Of a stretch of 64,000 nucleotides of DNA, positions 11,857-20,748 are shown piece by piece; the first letter of the stretch is position 1; every line of letters begins with the position of its first letter. Origin of the DNA: Corynebacterium frankenforstense DSM 45800 (lineage in GTDB: Bacteria; Actinomycetota; Actinomycetes; Mycobacteriales; Mycobacteriaceae); NCBI RefSeq assembly GCF_001941485.1, contig NZ_CP009247.1:1736001-1800000 (forward strand), read 5' to 3'. The translations under genes and the position numbers were made by a program. The notes beneath the pieces were generated by a model, which searched no databases, was not told the DNA's origin, and saw only the letters and a program-made list of their open reading frames with translations.

Positions 11857-13338
11857 GTGATTCCCGCTCTCGACGCCACCCTCACCGTGACCCGCGAGAA
11901 GGTCACGCTCACCCGCACTCTCCTGGCCGCCTCCCTGGCGGGGGCGCCGGAGCGTGTGCTCGACGTATCGGGGATTGACGACGTCGCGCTCGTCGCCCCG
12001 GACGAGTACCTCCCCGGTGCGGTGCGACTGACCTGCGCCGACGGGACGGTGGCGGTGCGCTTCGCGCCGCACCAGGGCGCGGAGGCCGAGTTCTTCGCCG
12101 AGGCCGTGCGCGCGGCCGTGCGCGGCGAGACCCCGGCCGACGACGCCGCCGCGATCCCGGTGCCGGGGCTCGACTGCGTGGTCGCCGACGTGCGTCTGCG
12201 CGACGGCAACTCCGGCCCGGTGGAGTCCGTGGCCGTGGCCGAGGTCGCCGACGGCGTCGCCGGGGAGGAGAAGGAGATCTCCGACGCCGCAGGGCTTGCC
12301 GACGCGCTCGGCTCCCGTGTGCTGGTGACCCACAACGCCCAGCTGGTCCTCGGCGAGCTGGTGCGCGCGGGTCTGATCTCCGGCCCCGTGTCCTTCGGCT
12401 GCACGCTGGCACTGGCCCGCGCCGCCCGCCTGGACCCGCCGGCCGAGGACCACACGCTCTCCGGGCTGGCCGAGGCGCTCGGCGTGCAGGGCGAGGGCCC
12501 GGCGCGCGTGGCGGGCGTGCTGGCGGGCCTGGCGCGTTCCTTCGGGCACGGCGGGGACGTCGCCGACCTCTTCCACGACCGGGGGCTCACCCTCGGCGAG
12601 GTGCGTGCCGACGGCACCGTCTACCCGGTCCTGCACGATCTCTCCGGTGCGGCCGTGGCCGCCCAGCGCCGTGCCCTGGCCGGCGCGGGCGACGGCGCCG
12701 ATTCCAAGACTGATTCCGGGGCCGCGGCGGAGACCGCGAAGTCCTCCGGTTCGAGGGCGAAGAGCTCCGGCGACTCAACGGCCGGCGCCGCTGACACCGG
12801 TGCCTCCGCCGCCGGGGCCGAGGCCGGTTCGGGTTCCGGGACCGCCGAGGCCGAGACCTCGAACGCCGTCCAGGAGGCCCTGATCTCCACCGCCGAGCTC
12901 TCGGCGACCGCGCGCAACGAGTCCTCCGGCTCGGGCAAGGGCGGCAAGTCCGGCAAGTCCGGCGGAAAGAAAGGCGGGAAGTCCGGCGGCTCGCGCGGGC
13001 CGGCGCCCTGGGCCGCGGTGGCCACCCCGGACACGATCCCGGAGCCGAACCCGGACGCCGACCCCGAGGGCGTGCTCTTCGGCGAGAACGTCACCCTGAC
13101 CGGTGACTTCGAGCCCTTCGACAAGGGGCAGCTGTGGGCGGGCCTGGCCCACCACGGCGCGAAGATCGGCAAGAACGTCACCAAGAAGACGACCATCCTG
13201 GTCGTCGGCTCCTGGGCCTCGACGACCTCCAAGGAGAAGCGCGCCCGCGAGCTGCAGGAGAAGGGCCAGGAGATCCAGATCTGGCCCGCCGCCGACCTGC
13301 TGGCCGCCCTCGGCCTCGACGAGGAACCGCCCTTCTAG
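11857..13338 (+). CDS. Exonuclease-fold protein with C-terminal BRCT domain
   Basis: A 493-residue protein starting 10 nt after glgX at a GTG. Residues about 105-245 look like a degenerate DnaQ-type 3'-5' exonuclease fold: CVVADVRLRDGN replaces the usual DxE motif, VLVTHNAQLVLGELV resembles Exo II, and LALARAARLDPPAEDHTLSG resembles the next helix. The metal-binding acids are mostly lost, so it may be inactive. A Ser/Lys/Gly-rich basic linker (about 280-390) follows. The C-terminal 85 residues (FGENVTLTGDFEPFDKGQLW, GAKIGKNVTKKTTILVVGS) form a BRCT domain. A role in DNA damage sensing or processing is inference. The N-terminal 100 residues are unassigned. Confidence 0.65.
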   Translation: MIPALDATLTVTREKVTLTRTLLAASLAGAPERVLDVSGIDDVALVAPDEYLPGAVRLTCADGTVAVRFAPHQGAEAEFFAEAVRAAVRGETPADDAAAIPVPGLDCVVADVRLRDGNSGPVESVAVAEVADGVAGEEKEISDAAGLADALGSRVLVTHNAQLVLGELVRAGLISGPVSFGCTLALARAARLDPPAEDHTLSGLAEALGVQGEGPARVAGVLAGLARSFGHGGDVADLFHDRGLTLGEVRADGTVYPVLHDLSGAAVAAQRRALAGAGDGADSKTDSGAAAETAKSSGSRAKSSGDSTAGAADTGASAAGAEAGSGSGTAEAETSNAVQEALISTAELSATARNESSGSGKGGKSGKSGGKKGGKSGGSRGPAPWAAVATPDTIPEPNPDADPEGVLFGENVTLTGDFEPFDKGQLWAGLAHHGAKIGKNVTKKTTILVVGSWASTTSKEKRARELQEKGQEIQIWPAADLLAALGLDEEPPF

Positions 13339-13447
13339 ACGCACCGGGCCCCGGGGGTGCCACCAGCCCCGTGCCACCACCGCGGGAACCGCCGGGCGGG
13401 TGCGGGCAGTCGGATACGGGTGAGAGCACCCGATCCGAGGAGTCCCC

Positions 13448-14146
13448 GTGCACCCGTCCCCGCACCGCCCGGCAGGCCTGCACCGCCCGCCGCCGGGCCC
13501 ACCCCACCCGCACCGCCCGCCGGCCGACGCGCCGCAGCCCCCGACGCGCAACCCACCGCGCCTGGTGCCCGAGCTGATCGCCGCACCCGCGCGCGTGCCC
13601 GGCCTCGGCGAGGCCGCCTTCGCCCGCCGGCGTGCCACCGTCGCGCTCTCCCGGGAGCTGACCGCCGGGATGCGCATCGACGGCCGTCCGGCCGCCCACG
13701 GGGACCTCGCCGCCGCGGGACTGAGCCTGCACCGCGCGTGGCTGGTCGCCTGCGAGACGCTGCTGGCCGCCGCGCGCACCGAGTACGGGCTGCGCTTCCT
13801 CACCCGCCCGGCCACCCGGCTGTGCACGCACGCCCCGCCCGGCGCGCTCCAGGTCGCCGTCCACGGCGGCACCGACCCCACCGCCTGGCTGGCCCACCCG
13901 CGCACCTTCGCCGTGCTGCACGCGCATCTGCACCGCCTCACGGGCGCCACACCGCGCTACGTCGCCCCGCGCCGCGGGGTGCTCGTCGCGACGTCGGAAA
14001 TCGGGGCGCACGCCCTGGGCGACTGGGCCCGCGCCGAGGCCAAGCAGGCCGGGAAAACGGCGCTGAGCGGGCGGTTCATCGAGTACGCCCGCGGCTTCCC
14101 GCGGCTCGTCTCCGGACACGCCGCCGCGGTGGCCACTAGCCTGTGA
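13448..14146 (+). CDS. Conserved hypothetical protein
   Basis: A 232-residue soluble protein that I do not recognise. A Pro/His-rich N-terminus (residues 1-40) precedes a mostly helical region with RRRATVALSRELTAGMRIDG, TWL-type tryptophans and a repeated alcohol/His-rich stretch (LHAHLHRLTGATPRYVAPRR). No signal peptide or membrane segment. The GTG at 13448 is preceded by GAGGAG at ideal spacing, which decides the start. It lies 109 bp after the BRCT gene and 38 bp before treY, probably in the same transcription direction as a mixed unit. Confidence 0.55.
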   Translation: MHPSPHRPAGLHRPPPGPPHPHRPPADAPQPPTRNPPRLVPELIAAPARVPGLGEAAFARRRATVALSRELTAGMRIDGRPAAHGDLAAAGLSLHRAWLVACETLLAAARTEYGLRFLTRPATRLCTHAPPGALQVAVHGGTDPTAWLAHPRTFAVLHAHLHRLTGATPRYVAPRRGVLVATSEIGAHALGDWARAEAKQAGKTALSGRFIEYARGFPRLVSGHAAAVATSL

Positions 14147-14184
14147 GGGAGTAAGGATCGCATGGGAAGGATTGTTGAGCCGAC

Positions 14185-16872
14185 GTGGTCAACCGAGACA
14201 TCACCGCCACCTACCGCCTGCAGCTGCGCGGGCCCGCCGCCGACCCCGACGGGGCCGGACGCGCCTTCACCTTCGACGACGCCCGCGCGCAGATCCCGTA
14301 CCTGAAGGACCTCGGGATCAGCCACCTCTACCTCTCCCCCATCCTGTCCGCCCCGGCCGAGTCCAACCACGGCTACGACGTCGTCGACCCCACCGAGGTC
14401 AACCCGGCCCTCGGCGGCATCGAGGGGCTGCGTCGCCTGTCCGCCGCCGCCCGCGAGGCCGGCATGGGGGTGATCGTCGACCTGGTGCCCAACCACCTCG
14501 GCGTGGACACCGCCTACCTGAACCCCTGGTGGTGGGACACGCTCAAGCACGGGCGCGACTCCGCCTGGGAGGACTTCTTCGACATCGACTGGCACGACGA
14601 CAACGGCGCCGACGGCCGCCTCGGCCTGCCGGTGCTCGGCTCGCCGGACGACGTCGAGGCGCTCACGCTCGTCGCCCGCGGCGACGACGCCTACCCGGCC
14701 GGCCTCGAGGAGCGCGCCGCCGAGGACGGCTCCGACGACGTCGTGCTCGCCTACTACGACAACGTCTTCCCCGTCGCCCCCGGCACCTGCTCGGGCCCGG
14801 ACGACGACCCGGTGGCCGTGCACTCCCGCCAGCACTACCGGCTGATGTACTGGCGCGAGGGGGTCATCTCCTACCGCCGGTTCTTCTCCGTCAACGGGCT
14901 GGCGGGCATCCGCCAGGAGGACCCGAAGGTCTTCCGCGCCAGCCACCGGGTGCTGCGCCAGCTGTGCCGCGAGGGCCTCATCGACGGCGTGCGCGTGGAC
15001 CACCCGGACGGCATGGCCAACCCGTTCCAGTACCTGCGCCGCCTGCGCCGCCTGATCGGCCCGGAGCGCTGGCTGGTCGTCGAGAAGATCCTCGGCGTCG
15101 ACGAGCCGCTCGACGCCCGCCTGCCCGCCGACGGCACCACCGGCTACGACGCGCTGCGCGAGCTCGACGGGGTCTTCGTCAACCGCGCCGCCGAGGACTC
15201 GCTGTCCATGCTCGCCCTCGAGCAGTCCGGCTCCACCTGGAACGCGCAGGCCATCGAGGCCAGCGAGCACCAGCTCAAGCACGGGGTGGCCGAGTTCGAG
15301 CTCGCCGCCGAGGTGCGCCGCCTGGCCCGGGCCATCCGCCGCGACAACTTCTCCACCGCCGGCTCCAACGTCTCCGAGGACCGCCTGGTCTCCACGATCA
15401 TGCACCTGGTCGCCGCCATGCCCGTCTACCGCGCGGACTACCTGTCGCTGTCGCGCGTGACGGCCACCGTGGTCGCGGAGATGTCGCAGCGCTTCCCCTC
15501 GCGCCGGGACGCCCTCGACCTGATCTCCGCGGCGCTGCTGGCCGACGACGGCGAGGCGATGACCCGCTTCGCCCAGGTCTGCGGCGCCGTCATGGCCAAG
15601 GGTGTCGAGGACACGCTGTTCTACCGGGCCTGCCGGCTGGTCCCCCTGCAGGAGGTCGGCGGCGCGCCCGGGCGCTTCGGCGTCTCAGCGGCCGAGTTCC
15701 ACCTGCTCCAGCAGGAGCGCGCCCGCCTGTGGCCGCGCGCGATGACGACGCTGACCACCCACGACACCAAGCGCAGCGAGGACACCCGCGCGCGCATCAT
15801 CGAGCTCTCGGAGTTCCCCAACGACTTCGCCGAGTTCGTCGGCGAGGTCACCTCCGTGGTGCCGGCCCCGGACGCGGCCACGGGCCACTTCCTGCTGCAG
15901 AACATCATCGGTGTCTGGCCGGCCGACGGGCAGGTCACCGAGAAACTGCGCGGGCGCCTGCGCGACTACGCGCTCAAGGCCGTCCGCGAGGCGGGCGTGC
16001 ACACCACCTGGTTCGACCAGGACTCCGCCTTCGAGACCAACGTGCTCGACTGGATCGACGTGCTCGTCGACGGCCCGGTGACCAGCCGCATCACGGCCTT
16101 TGTCGCCGCGCTCGACGACGGCGCGCTCACCGTCAGCCTGGGCCGCAAGGTCCTGCAGCTGCTCGGTCCCGGCGTCCCGGACGTCTACCAGGGCACCGAG
16201 TACGTCGACCGCTCGCTGGTCGACCCGGACAACCGCCGCTTCGTCGACTACACCGCCCGCGCGCAGACCCTGGCCACGGGCGCGCCCGACTTCGCCGCCC
16301 TGGCCGCCGGCGACGCGATTGACGACGCCGCGCGTGCCGACGCCGCGGCCGACGGCACCGTCGCCGACGCCGGCGAGGAGCAAAAGCAGCCGAGCGGGCT
16401 CATCGAGGAGGTCTTCCCCGCCTGGCACGCGGCGCTCGACTCGCCGGACCGGGTCAAGCAGTACGTCACCCACACCGCGCTGACGGTGCGCCACGCCTTC
16501 CCGGAGGCCTTCGTCGAGGGCGACTACCAGGCCGTCTTCGCCGAGGGCCCGGGCATCGCGCACGTGATCGGCATGGCCCGCGGCGAGGCCGTGGACGCCG
16601 CCGACATCGTCGGCGAGGAGGGCCTCGACGAGCCGGAGCCGCCGAAGGTCAGCGTCATCGCGCTGGCGGTGCGCCGCCCGCTGTCGCTGGCCTACCGCGG
16701 CGGCTGGCGCGGCACCACGGTCACCCTGCCCGAGGGCGAGTGGACCGAGAAGATCACCGGGCGCACCTTCTCCGGCACCGTCGACGCCGCCGAGCTCTTC
16801 GCCGCGCTGCCCACGGCGGTCCTCGTGCCCGCCGACGCGGACACCGACGCCGCCCGGGAGGCGAAGGCCTAG
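14185..16872 (+). CDS. treY: Maltooligosyl trehalose synthase TreY
   Basis: Intramolecular transglycosylase that turns the reducing end of maltodextrin into a trehalosyl unit, later cut off by TreZ. It is a GH13 family protein of 895 residues. Motifs include TYRLQL at the N-terminus, SHLYLSPILSA, GYDVVDPTEVNPALGG, VDLVPNHLGV, DGVRVDHPDGMANP, VVEKILGVDE and TTHDTKRSEDTRAR. It is longer than many TreY proteins because of an acidic Ala-rich insertion at about residues 712-735; that insertion contains a copy of the dispersed motif (16318-16332). GTG start; its stop abuts the next start. treZ lies about 18 kb away beyond the hydrogenase island. Confidence 0.94.
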   Translation: MVNRDITATYRLQLRGPAADPDGAGRAFTFDDARAQIPYLKDLGISHLYLSPILSAPAESNHGYDVVDPTEVNPALGGIEGLRRLSAAAREAGMGVIVDLVPNHLGVDTAYLNPWWWDTLKHGRDSAWEDFFDIDWHDDNGADGRLGLPVLGSPDDVEALTLVARGDDAYPAGLEERAAEDGSDDVVLAYYDNVFPVAPGTCSGPDDDPVAVHSRQHYRLMYWREGVISYRRFFSVNGLAGIRQEDPKVFRASHRVLRQLCREGLIDGVRVDHPDGMANPFQYLRRLRRLIGPERWLVVEKILGVDEPLDARLPADGTTGYDALRELDGVFVNRAAEDSLSMLALEQSGSTWNAQAIEASEHQLKHGVAEFELAAEVRRLARAIRRDNFSTAGSNVSEDRLVSTIMHLVAAMPVYRADYLSLSRVTATVVAEMSQRFPSRRDALDLISAALLADDGEAMTRFAQVCGAVMAKGVEDTLFYRACRLVPLQEVGGAPGRFGVSAAEFHLLQQERARLWPRAMTTLTTHDTKRSEDTRARIIELSEFPNDFAEFVGEVTSVVPAPDAATGHFLLQNIIGVWPADGQVTEKLRGRLRDYALKAVREAGVHTTWFDQDSAFETNVLDWIDVLVDGPVTSRITAFVAALDDGALTVSLGRKVLQLLGPGVPDVYQGTEYVDRSLVDPDNRRFVDYTARAQTLATGAPDFAALAAGDAIDDAARADAAADGTVADAGEEQKQPSGLIEEVFPAWHAALDSPDRVKQYVTHTALTVRHAFPEAFVEGDYQAVFAEGPGIAHVIGMARGEAVDAADIVGEEGLDEPEPPKVSVIALAVRRPLSLAYRGGWRGTTVTLPEGEWTEKITGRTFSGTVDAAELFAALPTAVLVPADADTDAAREAKA

Positions 16873-18174
16873 ATGGCCGGCGCGAAGAAGAAGGACCGCA
16901 AGAAGGCCGCGGCGGCCCGCGCCGTGCGCAGGACCGGCCGGGGTCCCAAGCCCTCTGCCAAGGCCCCCGGGAGTTCCTCCGGGAAGTCCTCCGGCAAGGC
17001 TCCCGGCAAGGCCAAGGGCAGGCCGACGAACACCCCCACCGAGGCCGGCAAGGCGAAGAGCAAGGCGGACAGCGCCCCTTCCGGTGCAGCCCCCGCCGCG
17101 GGCAACCGCGGCGGCAAAAGCGCAGCCCGCGCAACGGGTGCGCCGGGCGGGACGGGCGCGGGCGTCGTCAAGCAGGACGACCAGACCATCGCCGAGCTGG
17201 GCAACCGCTACCACGAGTTCCGGCGGCGCCACCCCGACGCCGAGGTCGAGTTCGCCGACGCCATCGAGGAGCTGCTCACCGACGCCGGCGTCACCTTCGA
17301 CCGCGTCGTCGCGCGTGTGAAGACGTGGCGCTCGCTCAAGGACAAGGCCCGGCGCACCCGTGAGGACGGCACGCCGTCCTACCCGGAGCCGTGGACGGAC
17401 ATCCACGACGTCGTCGGCGTGCGCGTGACGGTCTTCCACTCCACGGAGATCCCGCGCGCCGTCGACACGCTCACCGAGTCGTTCACCGTGCGCCGCAGCG
17501 TCGACAAGACCGCCGAGACCCGCATCGCCGGCTCCTTCGGCTACGGCTCGCACCACCTGGTGCTCGCCGTCGACGAGACCGCGCACGAGGCCGTCGAGCT
17601 CGACGCGTACACCGGGATGACCTTCGAGGTGCAGATCCGCACCGTGCTGCAGCACGCCTGGGCCGAGTTCGAGCACGACATCCGCTACAAGTCCGGCGTC
17701 GACGGCATCGACCCGCGCGTCGACCGGGCCTTCACCCTGGCCGCGGGCCTGATCGAGCTGGCGGACCAGCAGTTCGACCAGATCGCCGCGATCCAGGGCG
17801 CCGAGGTCGACGCCGCCGACGACGTCGAGCTGACCCCGGAGACGCTGCCCGGGGTGCTCGCCGTGGTCGGCGGCACGCGCTACCCGCGGCCGCGGTCCGA
17901 CGACTACCCGTGGCTCAACCAGCTGCTGGCCGCCAACGGGATCACCACCGTCGGCCAGCTGCGCCGGCTGCTCACCGCCGCCGACGTCGACGCGGTGCGC
18001 CATGCGATGGCCTACCGTTACCGGCCCGGCCAGGTGCGCCTGATCGACGACCTGCTGCTGGCGCGCTTCGGCGAGAAGCACATCGAGCGCACCGGGGAGA
18101 CCGGCCGGCGTCCCGGGCAGCGGCCCGGCCGGCTGCGGCGTCGACTCAAGGCGCTGCGGGCGAACATGCCCTAG
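16873..18174 (+). CDS. relS: RelA/SpoT-domain small alarmone synthetase-like protein
   Basis: A 433-residue protein with a single RelA/SpoT nucleotidyltransferase domain (about 160-270) and no HD hydrolase, TGS or ACT domain. Visible motifs are DIHDVVGVRVTVFH, SFGYGSHHLVLAVD and FEVQIRTVLQHAWAEFEHD, retaining the catalytic Glu of the EVQIRT motif. It would make (p)ppGpp or pGpp from ATP and GDP/GTP. It matches the RelS-type protein described in C. glutamicum at this locus (symbol from memory). Residues 1-100 form an unusual Lys/Ser/Gly-rich basic extension. A helical C-terminal domain of about 150 residues follows. ATG directly abuts the treY stop. Confidence 0.85.
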   Translation: MAGAKKKDRKKAAAARAVRRTGRGPKPSAKAPGSSSGKSSGKAPGKAKGRPTNTPTEAGKAKSKADSAPSGAAPAAGNRGGKSAARATGAPGGTGAGVVKQDDQTIAELGNRYHEFRRRHPDAEVEFADAIEELLTDAGVTFDRVVARVKTWRSLKDKARRTREDGTPSYPEPWTDIHDVVGVRVTVFHSTEIPRAVDTLTESFTVRRSVDKTAETRIAGSFGYGSHHLVLAVDETAHEAVELDAYTGMTFEVQIRTVLQHAWAEFEHDIRYKSGVDGIDPRVDRAFTLAAGLIELADQQFDQIAAIQGAEVDAADDVELTPETLPGVLAVVGGTRYPRPRSDDYPWLNQLLAANGITTVGQLRRLLTAADVDAVRHAMAYRYRPGQVRLIDDLLLARFGEKHIERTGETGRRPGQRPGRLRRRLKALRANMP

Positions 18175-18260
18175 GGCCCGGCGGGGCGGAACCCGGCCCG
18201 GCGGGCCTCGGTGACGCGACCCCGGTTCGGGCCGGACCCCGGCTGCCTCGGCGCCCTCCC

Positions 18261-19256
18261 CTAGCGCGGGTACTTCGGCGCCGGTGTCTGCCACTGTGTG
18301 AGCGCGGCGCCCGCGGAGGCGAGGTCGTCGGCGACGATGAGGCGGTCGAGGTACCTCCCCGAGAGGAACCCGGCGCCGACGACGGTGCGCAGGTAGTCGA
18401 CCAGCGGGGTCCAGTAGGCCGTGCCCAGCAGCACGATCGGGTGCGGGAAGCTGCCGAGCTGCTGCAGGGTCCAGGTCTCGAAGAACTCGTCGAGGGTGCC
18501 CGAGCCGCCCGGCAGCACGAAGACGACCCCGGCGGCCTCGCGCAGCGCGGCCTTGCGGGCGGCCATGTCGGGGGTGCGCGTCAGCTCGCTCAGGCGCGGG
18601 TGCGCGATCTCGGCGTCGATCATGCTGTCCGGCATGATCCCGCGCAGGCGGCCGCCGTGGTCGACCACCGCGTCACCGAGCACTCCCATCAGGCCGACGG
18701 CACCGCCGCCGTAGGCGACCTCCACCCCGGCGCGTGCGAGGCCTGCGCCCAGGCCCGCGGCCAGAGTGCGGCCGCGCGGGTCGACGCCCTCGGCGGAGCC
18801 GGCGTAGACGGTCGCCGTGCCACAGGCGCGCAGCCGATCCAGGCCCGCCAGCGCGGTGCGCGAGAGCTGGGCGAGCTCGAGTCCCTCGCGCTCGGCGGGG
18901 GTGAGCCAGCGGGCCTCGGCGATCTCGGAGTCCGGGCGGGCGTCGAGGACCTCGTCGGTCAGCCACAGCTCGCCGCGCACCGTGAAGCCGGGTTCGTTGG
19001 CCGCCGGGGCCGAGAGGCTGCCCAGGCGCACCATGCGTTCCCGGTCCGGGGTGCAGCCGATCTCCTCGGCGCACTCGCGCAGGATGGTCTCGGCCTCGCT
19101 CTCGCCGGCCTCGGGCTTGCCGCCGGGGAACTGGAACTTCCCGCTGCCGCGCTTGCGCACCTGCAGCACCGCGCCGTCGTCGCGACGGGCGATCAGGCCG
19201 CAGACGCGGATGACGCGTTCGTCGGAGGTGTCGGTAGCCGCAGCGGGATTGGTCAT
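18261..19256 (-). CDS. NUDIX hydrolase fused to LOG-family Rossmann protein
   Basis: A 331-residue two-domain protein. Residues about 14-140 are a NUDIX domain with an intact box: G-x5-E-x7-REcaEEIG, starting at GGKPEAGESEAE. Residues about 147-325 are a LOG/TIGR00730 domain (lysine-decarboxylase-like Rossmann fold) with VAYGGGAVGLMG and the substrate motif PGGSGTLDEFFE, which in other members hydrolyses nucleoside 5'-monophosphates to base plus ribose 5-phosphate. The combination suggests step-wise clean-up of a modified nucleotide. The two halves are in one uninterrupted frame. It lies alone and convergent to the alarmone synthetase gene. Confidence 0.85.
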   Translation of the reverse strand: MTNPAAATDTSDERVIRVCGLIARRDDGAVLQVRKRGSGKFQFPGGKPEAGESEAETILRECAEEIGCTPDRERMVRLGSLSAPAANEPGFTVRGELWLTDEVLDARPDSEIAEARWLTPAEREGLELAQLSRTALAGLDRLRACGTATVYAGSAEGVDPRGRTLAAGLGAGLARAGVEVAYGGGAVGLMGVLGDAVVDHGGRLRGIMPDSMIDAEIAHPRLSELTRTPDMAARKAALREAAGVVFVLPGGSGTLDEFFETWTLQQLGSFPHPIVLLGTAYWTPLVDYLRTVVGAGFLSGRYLDRLIVADDLASAGAALTQWQTPAPKYPR

Positions 19257-19314
19257 GCGGCCCGTTATACCCCTCCCGGAGGACGGGCCGGGGCACCGGG
19301 GCGCGGCGCGGGCG

Positions 19315-19740
19315 TCAGCGCCGCCGGTCGCGGCTGGAGTGCCCGCGCAGCCGGTCCAGCTCGCGGCGCTCCTTCTTCGTCGGGCGCCCGGCGCCCCGGT
19401 CGCGCACCGGCATGCTCGCCAGGATCTCCTTCGGCGGGGGCGGCGGGGTGTGGTCGATGTAGCAGCTGCGCGCCACGGGTGCGGAGACCCGCGTGCGCAC
19501 GGTCGCGGTGACCTCGACGTCGACCTCGTGGTGGTTGGCCCACACGCGCACCCGGTCGCCCGGCACCACCTGCTGGGCGGGCTTGACCGAGGCCCCGTTG
19601 AGCTTGACGTGCCCGGCCCGGCAGGCCTGGCCGGCCGCCGACCTGGTCTTGATCAGCCGCACGGCCCACACCCACACGTCGATGCGCACCGGCAGCCCCG
19701 AGGGCTCCCCGCGTCCGGGTCCCCCGCCGTTCTTCGCCAT
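19315..19740 (-). CDS. S4-domain RNA-binding protein (Hsp15-like)
   Basis: A 141-residue basic protein with an S4 RNA-binding domain at about residues 16-75 (RIDVWVWAVRLIKTRSAAGQ, GHVKLNGASVKPAQQVVPGD). The basic C-terminal tail ends RELDRLRGHSSRDRRR. Hsp15-type proteins bind stalled 50S-nascent chain complexes. The ATG at 19740 is chosen over an upstream in-frame start because GGAGG sits 8 nt before it. Small cytoplasmic protein, probably a single gene. Confidence 0.8.
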   Translation of the reverse strand: MAKNGGGPGRGEPSGLPVRIDVWVWAVRLIKTRSAAGQACRAGHVKLNGASVKPAQQVVPGDRVRVWANHHEVDVEVTATVRTRVSAPVARSCYIDHTPPPPPKEILASMPVRDRGAGRPTKKERRELDRLRGHSSRDRRR

Positions 19741-19830
19741 CGTCCGATCCTCCGTCACATCTGGGCCCGAGGGCCCAGACATCTGCGCTTGACGCCCGCG
19801 CCGCGCCCACGCCGGAGCGCCGTCCCTGTC

Positions 19831-20064
19831 TTAGTACTGGTCCTTGTGGTTGACGATCTTCCGGATCCGCGACCAGTAGTACCCGCCGCCGACCACCGCG
19901 ACGACCAGGCCGATGATCAGCCAGGTCCAGCTGGTGAACAGCAGGCCGAGCGCGATGCCGCCGACCACGCCGCCGCCGACGCAGACCGCGGCGTTGCGCG
20001 AGTAGGTTCGCACGGCGGTCTTGCGGGCCTCGATGGGGTTGCGGGGGTAGCGCTGCATGCTCAT
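19831..20064 (-). CDS. Small membrane protein
   Basis: A 77-residue protein with a basic N-terminus (MSMQRYPRNPIEARKTAVRT), two adjacent hydrophobic helices joined by a short turn (AAVCVGGGVVGGIALGLLF and WTWLIIGLVVAVVGGGYYW) and a basic tail. No function is recognised. The ATG at 20064 is chosen because TAGAAT (complement of 20072-20077) lies exactly 7 nt upstream, giving a leaderless transcript. The longer in-frame start would run through this promoter. Confidence 0.6.
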   Translation of the reverse strand: MSMQRYPRNPIEARKTAVRTYSRNAAVCVGGGVVGGIALGLLFTSWTWLIIGLVVAVVGGGYYWSRIRKIVNHKDQY

Positions 20065-20106
20065 GCGCACGATTCTATCCGCTCCCCCGCCCGCGGGCCG
20101 CACGCC

Positions 20107-20748
20107 TTAAACCGGCACCTCGATCCAGGCGGTGCCGGCCTCGGCGGGCTCGGCCCCGCCGGCGGTGACCGCGGCGAGGGTGGCGAAGAGCGCCTCGACC
20201 CCGTCGAGGTCGCAGGCCAGGGTCAGGGTGACCGCCGCTCCGTAGGCGACGTCGGTGACGGTGACCCCGCGGGCGCGCAGGTCGGCCTCGACGCGGCCGG
20301 CCTCGGCATGCGGCAGCTCGACGGTGAACAGACGCCGGCGCACCCGCCTGACCCGCGGCACCTTCGGCAGCAGGTCGCCCACGGCGTTGGAGTAGGCGTG
20401 CACCAGCCCGCCGGCGCCGAGCTTGACCCCGCCGAAGTAGCGCACGACCACCGCGGCCACATCCAGCATCCCGGAGCCTTTGAGCTGCTCGAGCATGGGG
20501 CGCCCGGCGGTGCCGGAGGGCTCGCCGTCGTCGGAGGAGCGCTCGACCGGGTTGGCGTCGTCGACGTGGTGGATGAACGCCGAGCAGTGGTGGCGCGCGT
20601 CCGGGAACTCGGCGCGCGTGGCGTCGATGAAGGCTCGGGCCTCATCCTCGTTTCGCACCCGGCGGATCAGGCAGATGAACCGGGAGCGCTTGATCTCGTC
20701 TTCGCCGCGGAACGTCTCGCCCGCGACGGGCAGCAGGTAGGAGCTCAT
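20107..20748 (-). CDS. YigZ/IMPACT family protein
   Basis: A 213-residue member of the YigZ/IMPACT family. The N-terminal UPF0029 domain carries KRSRFICLIRRV, HHCSAFI, SDDGEPSGTAGRPMLEQLKG and VVVRYFGGVKLGAGGLVHAY. A smaller DUF1949-like C-terminal domain follows. Bacterial members are thought to be linked to translation control; the activity is not settled. Its ATG overlaps the stop of the upstream hypC by four bases (ATGA), so this housekeeping gene is translationally coupled to the edge of the hydrogenase island. Confidence 0.88.
   Translation of the reverse strand: MSSYLLPVAGETFRGEDEIKRSRFICLIRRVRNEDEARAFIDATRAEFPDARHHCSAFIHHVDDANPVERSSDDGEPSGTAGRPMLEQLKGSGMLDVAAVVVRYFGGVKLGAGGLVHAYSNAVGDLLPKVPRVRRVRRRLFTVELPHAEAGRVEADLRARGVTVTDVAYGAAVTLTLACDLDGVEALFATLAAVTAGGAEPAEAGTAWIEVPV

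Noticed and set aside
18175..18230. Terminator after the alarmone synthetase gene
   Set aside because: GGCCCGGCGGG-type repeats can fold, but the stem has mismatches and no T-run, so it is not separable from general GC richness.
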